Shown here one piece after another: positions 36,212 to 43,514 of a stretch of 64,000 nt of DNA (position 1 is the first letter of the stretch; every line of letters begins with the position of its first letter). This DNA is from NCEH01 sp043195095. Lineage in GTDB: Bacteria; Pseudomonadota; Alphaproteobacteria; Rhizobiales; Xanthobacteraceae. The position numbers and the translations under genes were made by a program. A model generated the notes under the pieces. It worked only from the letters and a program-made list of their open reading frames with translations, searched no databases and was not told where the DNA came from. Location: NCBI RefSeq assembly GCF_043195095.1, contig NZ_JBAFWN010000004.1; one strand, 5' to 3'.

Positions 36212-37426
36212 CTACGCTGAAGCCTGCGTTGCGCCAGATGCGCGGGCGATCCCTGCAGGCGGAGCGCCGACAATGGCGGCGTAGCGGCCGGCGTCCGTGG
36301 CGCCTTCGGTGTTGATGACGAAGATGCGCGCGGTTTCATCAAGGCCGAGCAGGGTGCGCATGTGTTCGCTGTTCGCCACGCGGATGAGGCCGGCGAGGCC
36401 CGCCCCGCCGCTTTCGCCCGAGACGATCGCCGGATCTCCCGGCAGGGGACGGGCGAGACGGCGCATCACGTCTTCCGCATCCGCCTCGTCCACGGTCATG
36501 AAGGCATCGGCGGCGCGCGACAGGATGCGCCAGGCCACCAGCGAGGGCTCGTAGCATTCAAGCATCGCCATGATGGTGGGCGTTCCTGCCTCGATCTTCA
36601 ACGACTGGCCGGCCTTGGCGCTTTCGAACAGGCAGGCGGCGCGGGCCGGCTCCACCACGATGAAGCGCGGACGCGCCTCTCCATAAATCACGGCCAGATG
36701 TCCGGCGACAGCGGCCGCGAGCCCGCCGACGCCAGCCTGCATGAACACATGGGTCGGCTTTTCCGGCATAGCGGCCAGCGCTTCGCGGATCATCGCGGTA
36801 TAGCCCTGCATGACGAGGCCGGGAATGCGCTCGTAGCCCGGCCAGGAGGTGTCGGAGACGACGATCCAGCCTTCGGCGGCACATTTGCGCGCGGCTTCCT
36901 CCACCGCGTCGTCATAGGTGCCCGGCACATGGATCATGCGTGCGCCGAAATCGGCGATGGCCGCCACCCGGTCGGGGCTGACGCCCGAATGCACGAAGAT
37001 CGCCGCCGTCGCGCCCACCAATTGCGCGCCCGCCGCGACCGAGCGGCCGTGGTTGCCGTCCGTGGCGCAGCCCACCGTCATGGTCTGCGCGATCGCGCGA
37101 ATGTCCGGGGTGAGCAGTTCGGAAATATCCACGGCGCGGCCCAGGCGCCGGCTCGCTTCCTCCAGCACCAGGCGGATCACCGCATAGGAGCCGCCCAACG
37201 CCTTGAAGCTGCCGAGCCCGAGGCGCGTGCTCTCGTCCTTCACCGCGATGGAGGCGACCTTCAGTTCGCGGGCGAGGGCGGGCAGGTCATGAAGCTTGGT
37301 CGGCACATGCTCGGGTCGATGGGAGAGGAAGCGCTCCACCTCGTCCGCCGCCGCGATCGACAGGCAGTCGGCATCTCGCGTGTCCAGCGGAAGGTTGTGA
37401 TCGGGAAGTGCATTGGGAATAAGCAT
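36212..37426 (-). CDS. dpaL: Diaminopropionate ammonia-lyase family PLP enzyme
   Basis: 404-aa fold-type II PLP enzyme that in the known family converts 2,3-diaminopropionate to pyruvate and two ammonia. The PLP lysine is in LGLGSFKALGGSYAV (about residue 74). The family motif ATDGNHGRSVAAGAQ is near residue 120, then DTSWPGYERIPGLVMQGY and the PLP-phosphate/ring motif SGESGGAGLAGL near 340. Length and motifs match E. coli YgeX/DpaL rather than threonine dehydratase. It lies downstream of an M20 amidohydrolase gene, recalling the YgeX-YgeY pairing. It may act on an N-substituted diaminopropionate made by this locus. Confidence 0.88.
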   Translation of the reverse strand: MLIPNALPDHNLPLDTRDADCLSIAAADEVERFLSHRPEHVPTKLHDLPALARELKVASIAVKDESTRLGLGSFKALGGSYAVIRLVLEEASRRLGRAVDISELLTPDIRAIAQTMTVGCATDGNHGRSVAAGAQLVGATAAIFVHSGVSPDRVAAIADFGARMIHVPGTYDDAVEEAARKCAAEGWIVVSDTSWPGYERIPGLVMQGYTAMIREALAAMPEKPTHVFMQAGVGGLAAAVAGHLAVIYGEARPRFIVVEPARAACLFESAKAGQSLKIEAGTPTIMAMLECYEPSLVAWRILSRAADAFMTVDEADAEDVMRRLARPLPGDPAIVSGESGGAGLAGLIRVANSEHMRTLLGLDETARIFVINTEGATDAGRYAAIVGAPPAGIARASGATQASA

Positions 37427-37640
37427 GCCGCGTCCTTGTGCTCTCCACGCAACGTTAGTGTGTGGCGAGAGGGCGCAGGGCTCTAATTTGCCATCGCAAA
37501 TGCAATGTTTTTGCGTTTGCCGCAGGGGAAGAAGCGTTTTCGCTTATGGGAATGCCGCCGTCCGCCCGAGCGCGCGCGTCGGGCGGACGGCGGCGGTTTC
37601 AAGGGGCGTGGAAGGCTTAGGGGAGACGCAGGTCGCTCCC

Positions 37641-37674
37641 AAAAAGAAAACGGCCGGTCCTTTCGAACCGGCCG
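37641..37674 (-). terminator. Terminator after the ArgE/DapE-family gene
   Basis: Minus strand: stem CGGCCGGT/ACCGGCCG (8 bp, 8-base loop) followed by TTTTCTTTTTGGG. It begins about 30 bp after the stop at 37706 and separates this gene from dpaL. Confidence 0.82.
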
Positions 37675-37705
37675 CCGAATTTCGGGCTGGAGGAAGCTTA
37701 TCGCT

Positions 37706-38980
37706 TCACTTCTTCTCCACGCCGCACCAATCGTAAATGCTCAGCGCCATCACCTTGATGGCGGTGATGTAATCCTCGATCGACACATATTCGTCGTTCG
37801 AGTGCATCACGGCCGTGGAGCCGGGGCCGAAGATCACGGTCGGCGTATCGGCATAGAGGTTCAGGAAGCGGGTATCCGCCGCGCCCTGGCGACCGGAGAT
37901 GATCGGCTGGTGGCCGGAAATCTCGGTGTAGGTCTTGCTGACGATGTCCACGATGGGATGGTCGCGGGGGATTTCGGAGGCCTGCGCGTCATAGCCCACG
38001 AAGCGCACCACCGGGGGATGATCCTTCATCCACGGGTCGCGGGCGGCATGCTCGGCGATCTTCTTCACCAGGCTCTGCTTGACGCCCTCGTGGTCCTCGC
38101 CCGGCACGGTGCCGATCGAACCCTTGAGCAGGCAGGTGGCGGGGAAGGCGCTCGGATAATTGCCGGCCTGGAAGCTGCCGACGATGCAGGGCAGGGAATC
38201 CAGCGCATTGGGATAGAGCGGATGGGTGACGGTGGCGACGCGCTCGTCCTCCAGTTCCTGCACCGCGGCGGCGATCTTGTTGCCGAGCGTGATGCCGGAA
38301 ATGCCCTTGTAGCGCTGCTGGATGCCGGCCGGCTTGCCGTTGATCTCGATCTCGAACCAGATGCGGCCGATGCAGGCCGGCTGCACATGCAGGTCGCTGG
38401 TCTCGCCGGAGATCCCGGCGTCCGCCTTATAGCCACGGATCACGGTATCGAGCGTGCCGTGGCCGCTGACTTCCTCGTCGATCACGACATTGATGTACAC
38501 GTCGCCCTTGGGCTGGAGGCCGAGTTCCTTCATGAACTCCACCGCCATGATGTGGCTGGCGACGCCGCTCTTCATGTCCGCCGAGCCGCGCCCGTAGATG
38601 CGCCCGTCCCGGATCAAGCCGGACCAGGGATTGTCGCTCCAGCCTTCGCCGTTGCCCACGGGGATCACATCGGTATGGCCGTTCAGCAGCAGCGAGCGCC
38701 CGCCGCCGGCGCCCTTGAAGGTGGCGACGATGTTCGGGCGGTTTTCATAGCCGCGATCGACCGGGCGATAGCCGGGATGCTTCTTCAGCTCTTCCCAGTC
38801 GGTTTCCCACATGTCGACGTCAAGGCCGATATTGGTCATGTAGTCGTTGAGGAAGGCCTGGATCGCGGCTTCATCACCGGTCACGCTCGGGATGGTGATC
38901 ATCTTCTGCAAGAACGCGATCGCCTTGTCGCGGTTGGCGTCGATCGTGTCCAGAAGGGCCTGACGGTTGGGGTCGCTCAT
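37706..38980 (-). CDS. M20 family metallohydrolase (ArgE/DapE/YgeY-like deacylase)
   Basis: 424-aa di-zinc amidohydrolase. Metal-site motifs are all present: LLNGHTDVIPVG (HxD), IYGRGSADMKSG (bridging Asp), VIDEEVSGHGT (general-base and ligand Glu pair), and the C-terminal VMHSNDEYV His. The dimerisation domain lies between about residues 205 and 320. ArgE/DapE relatives cleave N-acyl groups from amino acids. Here, between an F420-type oxidoreductase and a diaminopropionate lyase, the likely job is to hydrolyse an amide or lactam to release a diaminopropionate-type amino acid. It is flanked on both sides by terminators, so it is its own transcript. Confidence 0.88.
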   Translation of the reverse strand: MSDPNRQALLDTIDANRDKAIAFLQKMITIPSVTGDEAAIQAFLNDYMTNIGLDVDMWETDWEELKKHPGYRPVDRGYENRPNIVATFKGAGGGRSLLLNGHTDVIPVGNGEGWSDNPWSGLIRDGRIYGRGSADMKSGVASHIMAVEFMKELGLQPKGDVYINVVIDEEVSGHGTLDTVIRGYKADAGISGETSDLHVQPACIGRIWFEIEINGKPAGIQQRYKGISGITLGNKIAAAVQELEDERVATVTHPLYPNALDSLPCIVGSFQAGNYPSAFPATCLLKGSIGTVPGEDHEGVKQSLVKKIAEHAARDPWMKDHPPVVRFVGYDAQASEIPRDHPIVDIVSKTYTEISGHQPIISGRQGAADTRFLNLYADTPTVIFGPGSTAVMHSNDEYVSIEDYITAIKVMALSIYDWCGVEKK

Positions 38981-39030
38981 TGCTCTGTCTCCGGAAGGTC
39001 TCGTTGCGCCGGCTCGCGGCGATGTCCCAC

Positions 39031-39066
39031 TGCAAAAGAAAATGCCCCCGGGACCGGCCCGGGGGC
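39031..39066 (-). terminator. Terminator after the LLM oxidoreductase gene
   Basis: Minus strand: 9-bp stem GCCCCCGGG/CCCGGGGGC with a 5-base loop (39044-39066), followed by ATTTTCTTTT. It starts 14 bp after the stop at 39080. Confidence 0.88.
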
Positions 39067-39079
39067 TTGAGGCACCGCC

Positions 39080-40036
39080 TCAGAGGGCCTTGAGGCGGGG
39101 AATGATTTCCTTGGCGATCACCTCGACCTGGTCGGGGCGATACTTGTAGGGAACGAAGATGATCTTTTGCACACCGGCGTCGATCTGCTCCTGAAGCTGG
39201 GCGACGCATTCGTCCACATTGCCCATGATGGCGCTCTCGCGGGTGCAGTCGCTATAGGCCGGGAAATCCCATTCCTTGTTCAGCCAATCCATCATTTCGT
39301 CCTGCACGGCAGCCTTGGAATCGCCGACCATGATGGGAAGCTGGGAGGCATTGAGCAGGGTGTCGGGATCCTTGCCGCCTTCTTCGGCGAAGTTGCGCAG
39401 CTTGACCCAGGACTTCTTGAAGTCTTCGGGGCGGTAGAAATAGGTCAGCCAGCCGTCGCCGACGGTGGCGGCGCGCTGCAACACCTTGTCCACATAGCCG
39501 CCGATGAGGATCGGCATGCGGGGCTGCTGATAGGGCTTGGGATACATGACCGCGGCGGAGATCTTATGGAACATGTACTCGCCATCCACCTTATCCTCGG
39601 TGAACAGGCGGTTCAGGATCTCCAGATTTTCATCCATGATCTTGCCGCGCTTTTCGAACGGGATGCCCATGGCATCGAATTCGCGCTTGTACCAGCCGGA
39701 CGCCATGCCCATCACCATGCGGCCCTTGGAGAGCTGATCCATGCTGGAGAGCTGCTTGGCGAGGGCCACCGCATTGCGCAGCGGCAGAACCAGGATGCCG
39801 GTGCCAAGCTTGATGCGGGTGGTGCGCGCGGCGATCGCGGTCAGCACGGTCAAGGAATCAATGATGGGGAAGTTCGGCTCGACGCCGAGCAGCATGTGAT
39901 CCCACACCCAGATGGAATCGTAGCCGAGCTCTTCGCACTTCACGCCGTACTCGACGAGGCCGGGCGCATCCGGCATTTCCGGATAGGCGGTGAAATTCCG
40001 CGAGGCGATCCCGAAGGTCTTGGACAGGATGGTCAT
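39080..40036 (-). CDS. LLM class (luciferase-like) F420-dependent oxidoreductase
   Basis: 318 aa, TIM barrel of the luciferase-like superfamily. Diagnostic stretches: AARTTRIKLGTGILVLPLRN (residues ~68-87), QLSKGRMVMGMASGWYKREF (~100-119), PYQQPRMPILIGG (~165), and AATVGDGWLTYF. The G-x-G-W-x-x-x-E/F segment and overall length match F420-dependent rather than bacterial FMN luciferase members. The ATG at 40036 has RBS GGAGGAAC. It sits 82 bp after the CoA-transferase B gene and ahead of a terminator. F420 synthesis and F420 reduction genes are in the same locus, which makes F420 use very likely. The substrate is unknown. Confidence 0.88.
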   Translation of the reverse strand: MTILSKTFGIASRNFTAYPEMPDAPGLVEYGVKCEELGYDSIWVWDHMLLGVEPNFPIIDSLTVLTAIAARTTRIKLGTGILVLPLRNAVALAKQLSSMDQLSKGRMVMGMASGWYKREFDAMGIPFEKRGKIMDENLEILNRLFTEDKVDGEYMFHKISAAVMYPKPYQQPRMPILIGGYVDKVLQRAATVGDGWLTYFYRPEDFKKSWVKLRNFAEEGGKDPDTLLNASQLPIMVGDSKAAVQDEMMDWLNKEWDFPAYSDCTRESAIMGNVDECVAQLQEQIDAGVQKIIFVPYKYRPDQVEVIAKEIIPRLKAL

Positions 40037-40057
40037 TCTTGTTCCTCCATTGGCCCT

Positions 40058-40103
40058 GGAGCGCTTTCGAACGAACCGGATACCAGTTCGCGAAGAAAAC
40101 GCG
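40058..40103. repeat. Short intergenic palindromic repeat of rhizobial type
   Basis: Outer stem GCGCTTTC/GAAAACGC and inner stem CGAACCGG-ATA-CCAGTTCG, each with one mismatch. It closely resembles the GGAGCGTTTTCGAGCGAA-type intergenic element that is scattered through many Hyphomicrobiales genomes. It lies between the gctB-like and LLM genes and could act as an mRNA-processing or attenuation hairpin. Confidence 0.6.
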
Positions 40104-40118
40104 TTGACTTGGGTTAGG

Positions 40119-40889
40119 TCAGGCGGTGAACAGGCGCTCGGGATCGAGCATCCGCAGGGTCGACAATTCGTGTTCGGTCGGCGGCTCGGTGACCGCGCTC
40201 TGGGCATCGAACACCAGGTCGAAGCCGGTATTATCCTGCACTTCCTCGCGGCTGACGCCGGGGTTGAGCGCGAGCACCTTCATGCGCCGCTCGGCATCGT
40301 CGAAGCCGAACACCGCAAGCTCGGTGATGACACGGAACATGCCGCCCGCCGGCAGGCCGCTTTCGGCGCGCGAGGTGCCGCCGCGGATGAAGCCGGGGCT
40401 GGTGATGAAGTCCACCTGCTCCACGAACCGCCGCTTCTCGTGCTTCATGGCGACGATCATGTTGGTAAGGGAGGAGATGTCGTTGCCGCCGCCGGTGCCG
40501 GGCAGGCGGGTCTTGGGGTGGGCGGGATCGCCGATGAACGACGAGTTCAGATTGCCGAACTGGTCGATCTGCGCGCCGCCCATGAAGCCGATGTCCACAT
40601 AGCCGCGCTGCAGAAGCAGCAGCACATCCGTGGAGCCGAGCACCATGTTGGCGCGCTTGGTGCAGCGCTGGTCGTTGGTGGAGGGCGGCAGCTTGCCGGG
40701 TTCCACGAACGCACCCACGACGCCGCCCTCGAACAGGATGGTCAGGCCAGGGCAGCGCAGGCGCTGGGCCAGCGTCGCGGCGAGCAGGGGAATGCCGACG
40801 CCGGCGAACACCACTTGCCCATCCTTGAGCTGGCGGGCGCTGAGGATGGCGAGAATTTCGGTCGCCGTGTAGCGATGCGCCTCAGTCAT
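40119..40889 (-). CDS. Glutaconate-type CoA-transferase subunit B-like protein
   Basis: 256 aa, class I CoA-transferase beta-type chain. The GVGIPLLAATLA segment near the N-terminus is followed by LTILFEGGVVGA, whose Glu sits where the catalytic glutamate of GctB/SCOT is found. GGAQIDQFGNLNSSFIG is the family hallmark near residue 110. The ATG at 40889 overlaps the end of the A subunit gene by 8 bp. The pair could transfer CoA to a carboxylate, or, like the related actinobacterial IpdAB, catalyse a hydrolytic C-C cleavage of a cyclic CoA ester. Context cannot decide. Confidence 0.85.
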   Translation of the reverse strand: MTEAHRYTATEILAILSARQLKDGQVVFAGVGIPLLAATLAQRLRCPGLTILFEGGVVGAFVEPGKLPPSTNDQRCTKRANMVLGSTDVLLLLQRGYVDIGFMGGAQIDQFGNLNSSFIGDPAHPKTRLPGTGGGNDISSLTNMIVAMKHEKRRFVEQVDFITSPGFIRGGTSRAESGLPAGGMFRVITELAVFGFDDAERRMKVLALNPGVSREEVQDNTGFDLVFDAQSAVTEPPTEHELSTLRMLDPERLFTA

Positions 40890-41847
40890 TGTAGATGCTC
40901 CGTCCGCGCTGGCTGGCTTCCAGGATTTCTTCAAGGCCGATGAGCGAGAGGTATTCGTTCCAGGAGGCGGGGCCGTAGACGTATTTTTCCAAATATTCGC
41001 GCATGCCCTCGACGGGCGCCTTGTTCACCTGCGCCACATATTCGGACATGTGCTTCATCATCGGCTCGTACAGGCCGTAGCATTCGTGCGGGGCCGAGCC
41101 GTAGGGCACTTCCACCACCGCATCGACGCAGAAGAACGGGATCTTCGTCTGGTCGGGCGCGCGGCGGATCTGGTCGTTGGAGACGATGCGCTCGGTGGTC
41201 AGGATCACCCGCTTCGCCGCCATGGCGAGGTCGATGTCCATGAATTGCAGCCCGTCCATCTGCGCATTGCCATAGGCATCGCAGCGCTGGACATGGATCA
41301 GCGCCACGTCCGGGTTCAGGGCGGGCACCAGCAGCAGCTTTTCGCCGGTGAACGGGCAGTCCATCTCCTTCGCCTCGGGGCGGATGCGCAGCACGTCGGA
41401 CCCGAGCATGGAGCGGATGGGCAAGAAGGGCACGCCCATGCCGCCGGCGCGGAACCGCATGCCGACAGCCATGTGGCTCCATTCCTCGTAGTTGGCGCTC
41501 CCGTTCTCCACATGGTGACGCATCACCTTGGAAAGGCCCCACAGGATGCCTTGGGCGAACCAGCTGGTGATGATGTGGTCGCAGATGCCGGAGCCGAACA
41601 GCAGATCGCCGTCGGTGGAGATGATGCTGCGCGAGCAGGTGAGGCCCTTCTTGCGGGCGCGCATGAGCTGCCAGATCATCGCCATGGGCGTGCGCGACAT
41701 GGTGGAGCCGCCGAGGCCCACGCTCGCACCATCCGGCACGAAGGAGGCGGCCTCCTCCAGCGTCACCACCTTCTCGCGCAGGCTCTTGTCCCGCTGCGAG
41801 AGGTCTTGGCGCAATTGCGCATAGGGCGTCACGCCTGATGCCGTCAC
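40882..41847 (-). CDS. Glutaconate-type CoA-transferase subunit A-like protein
   Basis: 321 aa, partner of the B chain. Features: VPDGASVGLGGSTMSRTPMA (CoA-transferase family I start), RSMLGSD, NPDVALIHVQRCDAYGNAQ (very typical of GctA/IpdA). A GTG start at 41847 is chosen: AAGGAG lies 7 bases upstream and the next in-frame Met is internal. The stop overlaps the B gene. It follows the PLP-enzyme gene by 37 bp in the same unit. Confidence 0.86.
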   Translation of the reverse strand: MTASGVTPYAQLRQDLSQRDKSLREKVVTLEEAASFVPDGASVGLGGSTMSRTPMAMIWQLMRARKKGLTCSRSIISTDGDLLFGSGICDHIITSWFAQGILWGLSKVMRHHVENGSANYEEWSHMAVGMRFRAGGMGVPFLPIRSMLGSDVLRIRPEAKEMDCPFTGEKLLLVPALNPDVALIHVQRCDAYGNAQMDGLQFMDIDLAMAAKRVILTTERIVSNDQIRRAPDQTKIPFFCVDAVVEVPYGSAPHECYGLYEPMMKHMSEYVAQVNKAPVEGMREYLEKYVYGPASWNEYLSLIGLEEILEASQRGRSIYND

Positions 41848-41884
41848 CTTCGTCTCCTTTTTGTCCCTGGAAGCTTTTGCTTTG

Positions 41885-43384
41885 CTAGGAGGCGCTTACT
41901 TCCGCATTGAACTCTTCGATCAGCCGGTCGTAGACCGGGAGCTGCGCGGCAAGGCCATCCCAGAAGGATTGATGCTTGCGGCGTTCGAAATCCTCGAAGG
42001 CGATGCCCTGCTGCTCCACCCAGGTGTAATAGCCGAGGTTGAAGATGCGCCGCCGGTCGCTTTCGCGCAGTTCCAGCATGTCGGCGGTGGAGGCCGCCTC
42101 GATGGCGAAGGCGAAGCTTTCGGCCGCGTCCACGGCGTCGAAGCTGCCGCCATAATGCTTGGCGAGATAAGAGGCGCGCTCGGTCTCATAGAGGCCGGCG
42201 CCGTCGGTGGCGATGGTCACCACCACATCGTCCGCGCCGTAGCGCATGTATTTGGCAAGCTTGATGGCGGCGACGATGTTGGCGAGGCCGGAAATGCCAA
42301 CATTGTCGAACGCGGCGATCAGCGCCGGGTCGATCTTCTTGCGGTCGGCAAGATAGGCGCGGCCCGCCTCGGTGCCGAACAGCAGGTTCAGCCGGTCGCT
42401 CGCCCGATCCGAGACGGCGATGACGAAATCCGTGTTCATCACATTGTGGATCAGCGGGATATGCTTATCGCCGATGCCCTGGATATTGTGCTCGCCATAG
42501 CCGTTTTCCAGCAGGGTCGGGCATTCCAGCGCCTCCACCGCCGCGATGCGCGTGCCGTAGAGGGCCTTGAGGTGATCGCCTGCGGCGATGGTGCCCGCCG
42601 AGCCGGTTGCGGAGACGAAGGCGGCGAGGCGGCTCCCCGGCGCGCCGGCCTTCAGGCTCTCGAACACGCTGGCGCAGGCGGCGCCGGTGGCGGCGCGGTG
42701 GACCATATAGTTCGAATAGGCTGAGAACTGATTCAGGATGACGTTGCTCTCATCCTTCTGCATTTCATTGCAAGCGTCGTAGATTTCCTTGACGTTGCTT
42801 TCCGTGCCCGGCGTGCGCACGATGTGGGCGGGGTCGGAGACCCACTTCTCCAGCCAGTCGAAGCGTTCCTGGCTCATGCCGGCCGGCAGCACGGCGACGC
42901 CGGCGCAGCCGATGATGCGCGACACCGCGATGCCGCCCCGGCAATAATTGCCCGTGGAAGGCCACACCGCCTTATGGTGGGAGAGATCGAACGCGCCGGT
43001 GACGAGCTGCGTCACGAGGCCCGCATAGGCCGGCAGCACCTTGTGTGCGCCGATCAGCGGGAAGCGCGCACCTAGCAGCACCACGATCGGCGCGGCGACG
43101 CCGGTGAGGGCGCTGGGCAGCACGATATGATCGGGAACCGAAACCGTGCCGCGCCCGTCGGCGGCATTGTTCCAGTGGATGCGCCACAGATTGGCGCCGT
43201 CGGGCGCGTTGCGGTCCAGGTTCGCCAACGTGGCGACGCGCGCGGCGGGAATGGTCGAGGGATCGGCCAATTGGCCGAAGGTCGGCAGGCTCAGGCCTGC
43301 GTCCCGCATGTGCCGGATCGCGGCCTGCCGCTGCTCAGCATTGACGATGCCCGGAGCCGATCCGGGTACGTGCGCTGCACTCAT
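41885..43384 (-). CDS. Fold-type II PLP-dependent enzyme, unrecognised specificity
   Basis: 499 aa, tryptophan-synthase-beta/cysteine-synthase superfamily. A candidate PLP lysine is in PLIGAHKVLPAYAG (about residue 112). The asparagine loop WPSTGNYCRGG (~140-150) matches the S-x-G-N motif that binds the cofactor carboxylate. A glycine-rich phosphate loop is suggested by VSATGSAGTIAAG (~264-276). It is longer than cysteine synthase and distinct from the 404-aa DpaL-type protein in this locus. First gene of the unit with the CoA-transferase pair and LLM enzyme; its promoter carries the AT-rich motif at 43442. Beta-elimination or replacement on an amino acid intermediate is likely. Confidence 0.78.
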   Translation of the reverse strand: MSAAHVPGSAPGIVNAEQRQAAIRHMRDAGLSLPTFGQLADPSTIPAARVATLANLDRNAPDGANLWRIHWNNAADGRGTVSVPDHIVLPSALTGVAAPIVVLLGARFPLIGAHKVLPAYAGLVTQLVTGAFDLSHHKAVWPSTGNYCRGGIAVSRIIGCAGVAVLPAGMSQERFDWLEKWVSDPAHIVRTPGTESNVKEIYDACNEMQKDESNVILNQFSAYSNYMVHRAATGAACASVFESLKAGAPGSRLAAFVSATGSAGTIAAGDHLKALYGTRIAAVEALECPTLLENGYGEHNIQGIGDKHIPLIHNVMNTDFVIAVSDRASDRLNLLFGTEAGRAYLADRKKIDPALIAAFDNVGISGLANIVAAIKLAKYMRYGADDVVVTIATDGAGLYETERASYLAKHYGGSFDAVDAAESFAFAIEAASTADMLELRESDRRRIFNLGYYTWVEQQGIAFEDFERRKHQSFWDGLAAQLPVYDRLIEEFNAEVSAS

Positions 43385-43424
43385 CTCAAGACAACTCCCC
43401 CGCCGAAACGGATCTGGCGACCTA

Positions 43425-43457
43425 AGGTCATATTATCATACTATTATTAGTACAATA
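43425..43457 (-). promoter_or_regulatory. AT-rich operator candidate upstream of the PLP enzyme gene
   Basis: TATTATTAGTACAATA (43442-43457), 15 of 16 bases identical to the element at 36144, with a local inverted repeat TACTA-TTAT-TAGTA (43439-43452). It is 58 bp upstream of the ATG at 43384 within the 130-bp gap after the FO-synthase gene. Confidence 0.55.
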
Positions 43458-43514
43458 CGCTTGGGGAATGGCAAATCTTTTTTGCTGCGAAACCGGCGTC
43501 CAGGCGCGTTTTTC

